64,000 nt of DNA from Fagopyrum homotropicum (Eukaryota > Streptophyta > Magnoliopsida > Caryophyllales > Polygonaceae): contig BSWB01000005.1 of assembly GCA_033239125.1 (NCBI GenBank), positions 18,591,447 to 18,655,446 on the forward strand, written 5' to 3'. The notes under the pieces were generated by a model that was given only the letters and a program-made list of their open reading frames with translations, was not told the origin of the DNA and ran no database searches. Within the stretch, counting starts at the first letter, position 1, and each line of letters begins with the position of its first letter. Of the stretch, positions 1-10,933 are shown piece after piece. The position numbers were made by a program, and so were the translations under genes.

Positions 1-249
1 AAGACAATGATATTAATTATGATTTTAAAACTCCTATAGTTGCGTTTAGAGTTGGTAATTTGCCTTTTTTTTTCTACTAATCATGTAGATTTGGAATTAA
101 GAGGACCCTTAAAATTCCATAATGATCACATGCCTGCAAGTAATCATGACAATCCAACCATGCCGAGGAGATATATGCCCAAAAGTGTTCTTGGATGTGG
201 CAACCAACAACACCTGGGTTTCCTTATCTACTGCAAAGGTTAGTCTATG

Positions 250-765
250 ATGATGAGTATGGAGAAGCCCAAGGTAGACCACACGACTACCATGACATCA
301 AGCATGAAGTTCAACCTCTTAGAGGTATGTGTGATGTAGAAATTTATCTAGATTAGGAAAAAATAATTGAGCAGATTTTTTAGTTTTACAACCACATTAA
401 TATGCAATGATTAGTCATAGCTTCCATTAAATTCATAAACATTTTTATTTAGTTGCTATCCACAAAATTTGATACTTGGGATGAGCTAAAAACCGCATTG
501 AGGAATAAGTTTGTGTGAAATGACTATACCGGAAGAGTTCATGCTAGGTTAGAACAAATAAGATAAGGGAATAGGACCCTATATGAGTTTAATACATAAT
601 TAAGGACAGACTTTAGTCTTTAGATCTGGACTTAGGTTTCTCGAAGGCTATATATTTTCTAAATTTATCAATAGTTTGAATTTTAACCTTAAGGTCATAG
701 TAAATATGCAACATTTTGTAAGAGGGACACCGATCTCCCTCAAAGGTGCCCCAAGTGGGAAAAAA
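250..765 (+). pseudogene. Ty3/gypsy gag remnant, N-terminal half
   Basis: Broken translation gives pieces of the gag capsid domain that packages retrotransposon RNA. DVEIYLD and EKIIEQIF lie near 330-385. WDELKTALRNKFV lies near 479-518, followed by NDYTGRVHARLEQIR and LYEFNT. These match the Retrotrans_gag pattern. In-frame stops interrupt it (for example right after NKFV), so it is dead. The matching zinc-knuckle half resumes at about 2547, on the far side of the solo LTR at 785-2541. The two pieces were therefore one gag before that insertion. The family is inferred from motifs only. Confidence 0.6.
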
Positions 766-1835
766 TGGGAAAAATCAAATCCTATGTAACACCCCAAGTT
801 CTAGGAACTCAAAGCGCTACACGCTAGGACCGCACAATGGGTCCCGACCCTCAGAGTAGCAACATTAAATGGATCTTACAACAAGGCACAGACGAATGAA
901 AACCAAAACTCAACATAAAACCAAAGGTTTAAACAAAAGAAAGCACAAAAGCTCTGCAGCCGAGTTCAAAACAAAAGGGAAACAACAAAAGAAACAAAAA
1001 CCCGATCCCGTCCTATAATGTACGGGAACCCCGGTTGACCACACCATCCGGATCACTCAGCAGCATCTTGAACCTGCGGAACATCTACAACGACGGTATA
1101 AACCGTTAGTTAACATTCTATATACTAGTAAGAGCGTAAAGGCACAAACACACATAAGGTAAAGAAAAACACATAGCATGCTTGCACGCAACCGGTTATT
1201 ATCTTTCATTAAGGTTATCCATTACTAATTCAACTTCTTTTGTCACACAAGAATCTCCCAAAACTAGCATCTGCTTCCGTCTAGCAATAGGAATAGATCA
1301 GTGTTATCCGTTACCTACGGGTCTGGGTTGCAAGAGCACATTCTAGTCTCTTGTAGAACTAGACAAGTGGTCACCGCCCGGTTATAATACACTTGGGCCA
1401 GTTAAGGGTAATAAAGGGTGAATCCTATTCCGGTTATCCGTTATAAACATGATAAACAACACAAACAAGCCAATACAATCCAACTAATACGCGGAATGAA
1501 GCTAAGTAAGTCTAAGGGACTTACCTCATTCGAAGGTAACACAATGCTCAACACAACTCAGGAACAACTCAGGATAAAGCTCAGTTTCCCTCAGGAAAGA
1601 AGCAAGGAAAGCCTATACGAACAAGCAACACGGATCAGGAACGAAACGGTTGCTAGAAGTCTATAACTTCTAGCCTCAACGATCTCTAAGAGATCTCCAC
1701 AAGCTAAGGGCTCGACCTTAGTCTTACAGCAACTCAGGGAACAAGGAACAACCACAGGGAACCAAGAAAAGGAGCGGGGAAAGCAAGGATGGAAGCAACC
1801 CACCAAAGACGGGAGTTACAACAGAGAACACCGTA

Positions 1836-1912
1836 GGGGCGGTTGGGCAGGGGCGCAGGGGCGGCACGTGACAGAGGCGCAGGGGCGGCTCTGTGCAGGG
1901 GCGGGGGCAGAT
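1836..1912 (+). repeat. G-rich GGGGCGG repeat tract in LTR
   Basis: About 75 bp made of degenerate copies of a ten-base unit close to GCAGGGGCGG, with at least six GGGG or GGG runs separated by short spacers. The pattern is compatible with G-quadruplex formation on the + strand. A related GC-rich repeat lies at 2425-2520. Confidence 0.6.
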
Positions 1913-2347
1913 CTTCGACAGAAGCTATTGTCGGGCTTCTCTTTGACAGAACTCACAGCAAGGGACACCAAAGCTCGAACCTTTGACTCCAACACGTCAA
2001 GACTCAACTCCAGAGAGCCTGAAAACAACAAAGGATCAACAACGGAACGCTCCACAAGAATCAAGGCTCAAGCTTGATCCTTGGAGAAGAAGGAAAAAGA
2101 AAACGAAGAGGAAAACGAACAGAAGAGAAGCAAGGTGCAACAACACATGAACGTGATGAAGAACAAGGGAGGAAGAACTTACACGTTCAGCAAGGACACA
2201 AGGGCAAGGCTGCAACACTCTAGGGTTGAAGAAGACGTAAGCAAGAAACGGGGAAAAGAGGAAAAGACGAGAATATATAGGAACGGGCTGGAAAGATAGA
2301 CGGAAAGGCGTCTAGGGTTAGAAAGAAGATCAGGAAACTGGCTCATA

Positions 2348-2372
2348 AGATAGAATATCGGATATTCTATCT
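2348..2372. repeat. Perfect 12-bp-arm palindrome near LTR end
   Basis: AGATAGAATATC, a single G, then GATATTCTATCT. The arms are perfectly complementary with a one-base centre. It is about 170 bp from the high-coordinate end, which is the 5' side in element orientation. The unrelated-looking chromovirus LTRs carry palindromes of the same design near the same end. Confidence 0.75.
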
Positions 2373-2424
2373 GTGGAAGGAAGATAAAAAGAACGGAAGA
2401 AAGATCGGGCACGATATGTCGTCA

Positions 2425-2520
2425 TCCGCAGGGGCGGATCATCTCGGCCGCGGAGGCGGCCGGCCGCGGGGGCGGCCCTTTTCACCGCGGGGGCGGCCCT
2501 CTTCACCGCGGGGTGGTGAA
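2425..2520. repeat. GC-rich short tandem repeat in LTR
   Basis: CCGCGGGGGCGGCCC followed by a short YTTTTCA-type spacer recurs two to three times. It sits next to palindromic CGGCCGGCCG. It is a local GC island in otherwise AT-rich DNA and part of the solo LTR. Confidence 0.6.
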
Positions 2521-2546
2521 GGCAAAAAGTGAGATCTTACATCCTA

Positions 2547-2835
2547 GTGGCTCACAAGTCATATCAAAACGTTTAGAGTCTAATAAAGATGCTCCAACTC
2601 AAATTTAGCCTCAAAGACAAGAGGGGAGAACCAAGTTAGAAATTTAAGTGCTTTAAATGTCTTGAAAGAGGCATTTTGCTAAGGATTGCCATTCTAAAAG
2701 GCAAGTTCTTCTTACTACTCTTGGAGACTATGAATCCGATGACGAGTGTCCAGAAGAGGTTGATGTAGAGGAGGTAGAGAATGTACATGTGGTGTCTTAC
2801 AAGGATGAATGCTTTGTGGTTAAACTTTTAGTTAT
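2547..2835 (+). pseudogene. Ty3/gypsy gag remnant, zinc-knuckle half
   Basis: Reads roughly KCFKCLERGHFAKDC (CX2CX4HX4C) near 2645-2695, with one small frame slip. It is followed by HSKRQVLLTTLGDYESDDE and an acidic stretch. This is the nucleic-acid-binding knuckle and the linker toward protease of a gypsy Gag. It continues the gag at 250-765 beyond the solo LTR. No protease or RT follows, so the element is truncated at about 2.84 kb. Confidence 0.6.
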
Positions 2836-3616
2836 TCAACTTATATACCTTTGTTATCAAATAATATCGTCTTACACAAAATATTTCTAAATGAAATACA
2901 CAATATTTCTAAACTTTCATAAACCATTGACACGAAAGTGGATACCCACGGCGTCACTTTATCGACACATTTGCACGGAAAATCTTGTCCGTTTTCGATC
3001 CATTGATTAACAATCCATCTTAGTTCGAAAGGTACAAGACTACAAGCTAGCTTGATAAGGACATAAATATAATTTAAAATCCAAATTAACTTAAACTTGA
3101 TTGATCACAACTTGAAATGGACCCAGACCAATTGTTGGTAATCTTACTACAAACCAAACCCTAAGGGCCCAAAATTGACTTGAATTTGATCGTATCTTGT
3201 AGTTGATAGAGCATTATAAATATTGAAGAATTATACAGCAAAGGACAAAACAGTTGTTAAATTTCACCTCACAAATCTGAATTCTCATGGATGTATTTTT
3301 CCACTTTTTTTATTTATATATTTATTTGAGAAATTAATGTAAAACCTCTTTTTAAAAGGGCCAATTAATGAATTATTGTGTTTTGGCACCGCCCTTTTTC
3401 GAACAAGGATATATATATATGATATATTGGCTGTCACTCACCCCTAAATTATTCTCATGTAGAAGACTCAATTATTTCATGTTAGTTTGTAAATATTTTT
3501 ATAATTGTCTACTTAGTTGGAATAAATTACCTACTTTGTCTACATGTGACTCAAATTAATAAATGCAAATGATTATGTTTATATCCAACTATATTCCCAC
3601 AATTGCAATTATGAAT
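2836..3616. other. AT-rich spacer, nothing recognised
   Basis: No ORF with recognisable motifs, no LTR ends and no RNA gene were seen. The 63-codon ORF at 3368 has low-complexity composition and is taken as chance. Confidence 0.5.
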
Positions 3617-3619
3617 TAA

Positions 3620-3801
3620 GGGCCCGTTTGGAAGGCGCTAGGAATCATTCCCGGTAACGGAATGATTCCGAATCAATCAAAAAATACGTTTGGTTAGAGG
3701 TGTTTTAACACATGAAAGCAATCCCATAATTTCCATTTCCTTTCCTAACCCTTATCCAATTCCATTCCCTTTCCATTCCACCGCTCCAACCAAACGGGCA
3801 C
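3620..3801. mobile_element. Tourist-like (PIF/Harbinger) MITE
   Basis: Ends are GGGCCCGTTTGG and CCAAACGGGCAC, near-perfect terminal inverted repeats. The flanking trinucleotide TAA is at 3617-3619 and 3802-3804, the TWA target duplication expected for PIF/Harbinger elements. It is 182 bp with no coding capacity. GAATCATTCC and GGAATGATTCC near 3651-3671 add an internal hairpin. Confidence 0.8.
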
Positions 3802-4333
3802 TAAGTTCTATCAACCAACCCTTAAATATCTAAACGTGCTTACTAATTAATCTAAATAACTTTTCCATCATAATACTCTTCTCTTGCTAATTTTGTACGG
3901 GATTTTAAAGAGATGAATGGTGTATATAAGCCTTTTTTTTTTTATATCGTTGATATAAATTAGACTTCTCTATTTTTTATAAAATTTTAAATCTAAAAAT
4001 AATTACTTAAAGAGGCATAAGGAGAAAACATAAAATATAAATCCTATAAAATCATCCTCAATCGCTAGATTATACATCCGAAGCAATTAGGGTTTCTCGT
4101 AGTCGCTCATCTTCGTCTTCTTCGTCTCGCCATTGCCACATGGCACCTGCATCTCGACCAGGAGGAACTGCTCGGAGCTGCATGCAACTACCCCGAACCG
4201 TATGCAACTTCTCGGAACCGCCTACAGCCATCGGAGAAGTCGACTTTGAAAACCCGAGTCGATACCGCCTACAACCCTCGCCATCGCCAGGAAGAACCGC
4301 CGCCGCCACCCTTTTGTCCGGAAACCAGAGTTT

Positions 4334-4687
4334 TTGGTCACCTTGCATCCGCCGTCGTCGCCTCGCCGGAACTCCTCGTCGCCACCTAGAGGAGCAACCT
4401 CCACGCCGGATCTGTATACCCAAGCGAAGCCACCCTTGTGGTCATGTGATGAGAAGAGATCGCGAGGGTTGCAGACGGTTTCTAGATCCACCACTCATAT
4501 TGATGCGCCCTTGACTACCATGTCCCACGATGAGAAAGACGAGGCACTCCGAGTTTGCTCCGATGGACCGCTCACTCGTTCCCGTGCTAAGGCCATCACC
4601 CAAGCTACTGGCTCCATCATTGTCCGCATTGTTGCTTGTCACGGGCCCGTTAGTAGCAAACCATGTCTCTACGCCACCATGGCATGA
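4334..4687 (+). other. Possible retroelement-derived ORF fragment
   Basis: The 117-codon ORF has a C-terminal part reading MSHDEKDEALRVC, then DGPLTRSRAKAITQAT. The GPLTRSRAK motif recurs in gypsy-type polyprotein termini of plants, as I remember the family. The N-terminal half is Pro/Arg-rich, in GC-rich DNA with ORFs open on both strands, so it is probably not translated as read. It is followed by AT-rich sequence of LTR or UTR character. Alternative: a non-autonomous element or chance. Confidence 0.3.
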
Positions 4688-4729
4688 AGCTTGCCAAGCC
4701 GGCACCGTTCCGGCACATTTTCCGTGTTT

Positions 4730-5270
4730 AGCGTTTTTGTAATAATATGTCTTTTTATTTTCGAAATATTAATTCTGGGACTTTATTTCCGGAACTTAAT
4801 TTTCCGAATTTAAGATTCGACTTTTGGTTTTTGGAATTTAATTCGAAAACTTAATTCCGAACTTAAATTCCAAATCTTTCACATTTTTTAGGCTTTTCAT
4901 TTTCGGAACTTCAATTCCGACTTTATTTCCTTCATTTACTTTTCCAACTCTTTGTATGACCACTTCCACTATATTAAGGGGATGTTTGGCTCATTTGTAA
5001 AGCATGTTCAATTTGATTAAGTATTTGAGAAGTATTTTCCTCCTACTTACTTGAACATAAATCCATTTCCATCCTCTCAAAGTTCTTCTTTTGGATCTTC
5101 GATCCAAACTCATCCATCTTCGAGGATTCTTCAAGAATCAACTCAACCGATCCACTTCAAGGCTTGATCGATCAATCTAGATCGACTCAACCCATCAACT
5201 TTCGTCTCCATCTCTAAGCTTCCACAACCCACATTCAAACCTTCAAACGCATCCACACTTCAACTAAGGA
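4730..5270 (+). other. Degenerate TTCGGAACTTAATT-rich tract, LTR/UTR-like
   Basis: Repeats variants of ATTTCCGGAACTTAATTTT between about 4760 and 4930. A run rich in CATCTTCGA and CAACTCAACC follows. TATATTAAGGGGATG at 4972 is a possible TATA. It resembles the LTR or leader of an unidentified retroelement, but no paired copy exists in the window. The interval 5480-5690 beyond it holds nothing recognisable. Confidence 0.3.
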
Positions 5271-5689
5271 GTAGTTGACGCTTCAGCTTGATCTAGATCT
5301 AGAAATATTCCTTGACATGTCGAAGGACGCATCACATATGCCGCCTCCTTCGATGCGAAGCCGCCATATATCCTACTATTGTCGTTGTTGTCCACCGTCG
5401 TGCACCAGATCCGTCGGGAGAGTTGCGTCGATGTCGCCGGCACGCAAGAAACCCTAAACAGGTTTGAGTATCTTTCCATATAGTTACAAAATACCTCCTA
5501 TATTTTGTAATTGAGTTTTTTTTACCCATATTTCTAAAAATTGTAAATTTACCCCAAACGGATAATTATAGAAAATGGACCAAGTTTATATTTACAAGAG
5601 TTGTACAAATTTTTGGAAGTATGGGCAGTTACAAGATATGACCTAAGTTTTTAATCATAAAAATGTTCCAAATATTTAATTGTGTATAC

Positions 5690-5945
5690 GACAGATTATT
5701 GGGATTGTGTAACTCGATTGGGCTTGTGTAACTTGATTGAGCTTGTGTAACTCAACCTTATGTAAACAACCGGACTTGTGTAATTGGAAAATGATCAATT
5801 TTTGTTAACTTCATAATTTAACATTGTAAATGAAATTTTATATTAATATTGCGTAATTGAAAGTGTGTATTAACATTGTGGGGTTGAAATTGTGTATTAA
5901 CTTAGTGTAATTGAAATTGTGTATTAAAATTGTGTATAACACTTG
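5690..5945 (+). repeat. Degenerate minisatellite, TTGTGTAAYT family
   Basis: About four imperfect units of GATTGGGCTTGTGTAACT lie at 5697-5790. A second run at about 5860-5945 is built on GAAATTGTGTATTAA. The motif reappears once near 6063-6115 (GTGTAACTYG). No function is apparent. Confidence 0.55.
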
Positions 5946-5996
5946 GTATTATTATTGTATATCAATAAGAGAATACACAAAGTTCAATTAGTTCAA

Positions 5997-6042
5997 TTAG
6001 TTCAGCTGGTATAAGGGTCTGTCGCCCAGAATTCGAAACTCA
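5997..6042 (+). mobile_element. Possible tRNA-derived SINE head (A and B boxes)
   Basis: TTAGTTCAGCTGGT at about 5997-6010 resembles the pol III A box. GAATTCGAAACTC at about 6029-6041 resembles the B box. They are separated as in tRNA-derived SINEs. No poly-A tail or clear target duplication was found, so the body and 3' end are undefined. Confidence 0.35.
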
Positions 6043-6129
6043 CTAACTACAATATTTGTATGTCTAATATGTGTAACTTGCGTGGGCCTAGTGGATCTAA
6101 TATGTGTAACTCGAGTGGACTTAAGTAAA

Positions 6130-7140
6130 TTGAAAATACCAACTAATTCTTTCAGTTATTTTTATAAATAAATAAGAGGATTCTAATTTGTCACATAATA
6201 AACAAATGAGTGTACGTGACCCTATATTTGGTAAAAAAAAGATTACTTAACCAACTAACCCGATTTAAAAAAAAAAACCTATATTTTTCACTTAACTCCC
6301 TAATTTTGCATTTAGAATATTAGTGTTCAATTAATTTCGTACTTGAATACAAACCGAAATTGAGTTTAATTAATTCCGTTTTTATGATCAAAAATAAAAA
6401 TTAGATTTAATTAGTTTCACAATTAGATAATTTGATAAATAACTTATATGAGTTGATCTAACATTGATCGTTATGTATACCTAAATACCTAATACTAGGG
6501 TGAATAAGATTTTCTTCTTATGAATTTTAGTATAAAATCAATTAAATATTAGTATTTTTTTAAAATAACTTTTATAGGTAAGTTATTTTAAACCATAGAA
6601 AATTTACTACTTACCATGAATTTGAACCTAGGATTAATATTTCCTAGAACTTACATTGTGTATTATATTTCCCACGTATAACCAATCAGATCCCAGTAAA
6701 CCCTTCCACCGTTCTGTTTCTTGAGAGATAAACTTTTCAATTAGTTAATGATAATATTATTCTTAATTTATAATTGATCAGTATTATATATAATAAAATA
6801 TCTAAAATCACGTGTTTAAATTATTAAAATAGCAGCAATGAATTTCATTTTATTTTAAGATACCATTTTTCATAATTTTATAAAATTGATTTTAAATACA
6901 AATATATAATTTTATATTGTAATCTAAATGCAGGGAGTATTTTTTAAGATTAATTTAATAACCAATTAATGATACAGAATTTAATCTCGATAGTCTAGGT
7001 TTGTGATTAAGCAAAACATGATGCCATAAGGAGAAGTTAGTCCATCCTAACCGCTTTCCATTAAAAAAAATAATAAAAAAAATAAAAAAAAAAACAAAAC
7101 AAAACATGATGCCATAAGGGAGTTCTTAAATTAGCAGCAT
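6130..7140. other. AT-rich spacer, nothing recognised
   Basis: Long A/T runs and no credible ORF or repeat ends. Confidence 0.5.
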
Positions 7141-7144
7141 GGTC

Positions 7145-7270
7145 GGATATTGGGCCAATGGATTTTGATGGGCCAAGCCCAATCCATGGATGGTTCAGCC
7201 CATTTCTACTATAAATGCCCATTCGGAGACTCACGTGGTCACGTGCCAAAGCTGATGGTCTTTTTCTTCT
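7145..7270 (+). promoter_or_regulatory. Promoter-like cluster without a gene
   Basis: Within 110 bp there are two TGGGCC-type site II elements (TTGGGCC, then GATGGGCCAAGCCCA), a TATAAAT box at about 7211, and two CACGTG G-boxes (CTCACGTGGTCACGTG). The downstream ATG at 7277 opens only a 16-codon frame. This could be a relic of a lost gene or the promoter of a non-coding RNA. Confidence 0.35.
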
Positions 7271-7299
7271 CATTTTGATGAAGCAAGTCAACAAGTCAA

Positions 7300-9550
7300 A
7301 CCTTATTATTTTAGCTCGTAACCGATGACATTTAGTCGTGAGTAGTTGTTTGAATTTCTTTTAAAGTGATTTAAATACCTTTTAATAAAAAAAAACAGCC
7401 AACAATTCTGACGTGAAAATATGTGCGAATTTGCAATTAGTTGAATAAAGAAATTTTTTTATGGATTATATTGGAGGTATTTAGTTTAGATTTTTTCAGG
7501 TCATATATTTCTACGATATAAATTTACATTTATTAATATTTTAAGAGGTTAGACATATTAATTATCTAAAAAGTTATATACCTTTTAAATAAATATTGAT
7601 CGTAACTAGTAAATAATAAATGTTAATTTATGGAGGTTAAAAAAGTATATTTATATTCTTTTTATAAAATTCAAGGAAACTATTTGGGAATTGAAATTTT
7701 TTTGAACACCATGCAAAAAAATCTAAAAGATACCGTCCGAAACTTTCGTTACTCTTTTTTTTTTTTTTTACATTATAAGAGGTTCGCTAAATATTATTGA
7801 GTACAAAATCTACAAGATTTATTTAAAAAAATTATGAGACTAAAATGTCTCTTTAAACATTTGCTAAATAAAAAATTGAAAAAATTAGGTAGTAATTAAT
7901 GTGATTAATATAATGATAAGTGGGGTCTTTCATGCTTTCATCATCGAATCCGACATGCTTACTCAAAACACGGGAAATTAAATTCAAATATATGGAAGTC
8001 TTTTCCTATTATAAAAAATGATTAGATTTTAAAATTAATCGATCAACTCCAAATACGTAATTTTTATATTTGTATATATTAGTTATGATTATTTTATGAA
8101 TGTTTTTTTGTCATTTTGTTTTATATGTTTTATTTACGTTGTATTATATATAAACAAACATATAATATAAGTATCCCATAACTATTGATTCATATTTATT
8201 TAATTTAAGAAATAATGGCATCAATATTCAAAAAATAATTTTCTTTTAAATTTTAAGAAGAAGAATGAGTGCCACCAATTATTTCACCAAAAGTAATCTA
8301 TTAAATGTAAAAATATTACATAAATTAAAAATATTAAAATAGTTTTTCAGAAAAATGTAATTGGGTTGTAATGATAGTGATTATAATCGGAAGTCACCGG
8401 ATGTTAGGGAGTTGAGTTCCGGTCGGTTCGGGGAGTGACATTTTCATCCCCGAATTCCCCGCTAAGCATAATACCCCATCCTATATCCATTCGGGGACTA
8501 AAGGTTGTATCCATCTCATCTTTGTCGGGTATTTGTCGGAGAATTCTTAGTTTTGCCTTCTTTTTTTTTTCTCATTTATAGTTACCGTCAAATTTCCCGT
8601 TACTTTTCTTGTTAAAATTTTCATTTACAAATTCACTTTAATTAAATATAAGAACTCATTTGTATAAACAATACTACAAGAATAGGCCCGTGCTATGCAT
8701 GCAGATAAATTTATTTTTATTATTTTTATGTGCAAAGTTGTTTAAGTTTTTGTTTACTTAAAAAAAATTTTATGAAAGAATTGGGTTAAATAAGTTCTTT
8801 TTTATATGTTTTTGTTTTGTAGACCCTCTAATTTTACTCTATATATAATCCTCCCTAGAGGAAAGAAATTGGTTAATTAGGGGTATGAGTTTATGTTATA
8901 GGTACTCTTATTGAGTAATAGTGGTAAAATGCCTAGTTAGTCATTTTACTCTTTTTAATGCCGTTGTTCATGTTAATTAATTAAATTGCACATATGAGAA
9001 TCGGTGTAATCTCTTTTTTTATCTGACATGCTTATAAAAATTATCGGAAGTATGACAATCTTAAGGGTGGGAGTCTCTTACAAAAGTAGCATGCGATACA
9101 CAATACATGTAATTATACTTTTACGAAATACATATAATCATAATTTTTAACCGGCCTATTACTTAACAGCTTTACAAGATCATTACATTTGTAATTTTAT
9201 GAACTTTTCCTCCTAGTGCCCTCAAGGTTTAGACTTTTCCTCTTGTTATACACTAAATTTCAAAATTCTTCTTGGTACCCTTATGGTTTTGTTTGATTCT
9301 TCTTTATACCTATTCTTAATATATTACATTAAAAATTCATTATAAAATCATAAATAATAAAAAATATAATTTTAAAACAAATTATAACCTTATTAAATTT
9401 AAATTAATAAATTTATAATAGAAATAGTTTTTATATTTTTTATTTTTTGAAATAAATAATTTTTTTTGAATTCAAATATTTTTTACCTTTTACTTTCGAT
9501 TTAAAAATAAATAAAGTTTTATATAATTTTTATTAAGTGTAAATTCAATA
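7300..9550. other. AT-rich intergenic DNA, no gene seen
   Basis: No ORF with recognisable motifs. A less AT-rich patch at about 8395-8560 (TCGGTTCGGGGAGTGAC) may be a retroelement scrap. The rest is low complexity. Confidence 0.5.
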
Positions 9551-9650
<100 letters not shown>

Positions 9651-9948
9651 TGGTTTTATTTATGCGTAAAATTCAAAAACTTTGTACTACTATATAAAGT
9701 GTAAACTAGAATTCGGGTTTGACAGTTGAAATACGAGAAACTGTACTAATACATTAGATAAACATGTCCTAAATAAAGTTCGCATGAATTAAGGAAAGAA
9801 ACATTCAAAGTAAGGAAAAAAATATAGTATTCCTACCTTGTAATAATAGTCTTCAAACCTTTGCGTGTTTTGTGGGTGAGGAAAGTAGGAAAGAAAAGAA
9901 TATTAAAAAGGAACCCAAAAATTAATTACAATTTACAGCAAAGGAAAA

Positions 9949-10200
9949 ATGGCTCAACTACAAAAGTCAAACTCAATACTTTTACTGAGTAAACAAGAAG
10001 AAGAAGAAGAGTACACCAAGAACCCTCCTTTGTGTTCCTGTGTATGCAGCGAATTCAAATTCAGAGGAGAAGATTGGGGATTTCAAAATGGAAATAGTGA
10101 CATTGTTGAATGCTCACCTCAATCTTCCATTGGAGGAGCAACAAGAGGAAAGTGTGAGGAAATGGCCATGGAAGGATCAAAGCAGGTAAAACTTAATTAA
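9949..10200 (+). CDS. Hypothetical small ORF (83 aa)
   Basis: Opens at AAAAATGGCT, a good plant start context. It encodes a hydrophilic peptide with an acidic EEEEE run (about residues 22-26), a CSCVC cluster (about residues 33-37), and no membrane segment. AAGCAG followed by GTAAAACTT near 10184 could be a splice donor, so this may be only a first exon. No family recognised. It lies 230 bp upstream of the protease 5' UTR on the same strand. It could also be chance. Confidence 0.3.
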   Translation: MAQLQKSNSILLLSKQEEEEEYTKNPPLCSCVCSEFKFRGEDWGFQNGNSDIVECSPQSSIGGATRGKCEEMAMEGSKQVKLN

Positions 10201-10662
10201 TGGGAAAAAATAAAAAGTTGTTGGGTTGTATTAATGGATGATGTTGAAATTTTGTGTTGGTCAATTTCAATGTGAGAGACATAATATGAAAAAGGTAAAA
10301 ACAAGCACGTTGGTGGTTTAGTGTTGTTACTATATTTAATTGACGATTTCCTTTTGAAAAACGCGTTATACGAAGATTTATGACTGTGGAATTCAAAGTC
10401 TGAAACATTGAAAATTCCCCAGTGTTCAAAGTCGTCTGCTTCTTCTTCTACTTCTTCCCGTGTATTTTTATGGGTTTGCCCAAATTCATTTTTCAGCTTC
10501 TGGGTCTTGAGTTTTTTTAGGGTTTCCTACCATAACTCATCTCATTGAAGCCCTCTTTTGTTCTTGATTAATCTGGAGTTTGTCTTTTTGAGGAAGCTGC
10601 TTTTCTGGGTTTTTCCTAAACCCTTTTCAGATTTCTGGGTTGCTGTTTGATTCAATTACTAG

Positions 10663-10893
10663 GTGAGTTTTCAGCTTAATTTCTAAAAGGAATCCCACTT
10701 TATACCCGTTTGGTCTGTGTATCAGAATATCCGAAATTGGTATCAAGATTTGAGTATGATATTGATTCTATGATAGAAATGGATACCAAACAGTGCCTAA
10801 TTGAGTAGATTTAGAACTGGAATTTGTCAGATTTGATAGTTTAGGATTTTATGTGTTGATTTATAAATTGATGAAAGTGATGTTATTTTGTAG
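10663..10893 (+). other. Predicted 5' UTR intron of the protease gene
   Basis: The donor is TACTAG then GTGAGTTTTC at 10663. The acceptor is TTATTTTGTAG, ending 10893. The 231-bp segment is T-rich. The leader upstream (about 10435-10662) has CT-rich initiator-like sequence (CTTCTTCTTCTACTTCTTCC). Splicing removes the upstream in-frame ATG at 10853, leaving the ATG at 10934 as the natural start. Confidence 0.6.
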
Positions 10894-10933
10894 GGAGATT
10901 TGGTCCTTAATCAAGCAAGAAGAGACCATCCTT

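Larger units (their letters stand above)
785..2541 (-). mobile_element. Solo LTR of a gypsy element, TSD TCCTA
   Basis: The + strand begins TGTAACACCCCAAG and ends GAGATCTTACA, i.e. TG...CA termini. TCCTA occurs at 780-784 and again at 2542-2546, a perfect 5-bp target duplication. No retroelement coding sequence lies between, so this is a 1757-bp solo LTR. The low-coordinate end resembles the ends of the chromovirus LTRs at 30774 and 38656 (TGTAACACCCC, then a shared CACAATGGGTCCCGACC), which suggests a related family in - orientation. It sits inside the older gag remnant. Short ORFs within it look non-coding. Confidence 0.85.

Noticed and set aside
4070..4514. Antiparallel ORFs of 117 and 124 codons
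   Set aside because: Both are Arg/Pro-rich by GC composition, with no motif. Only the TRSRAK piece in the third frame was kept, at low confidence.
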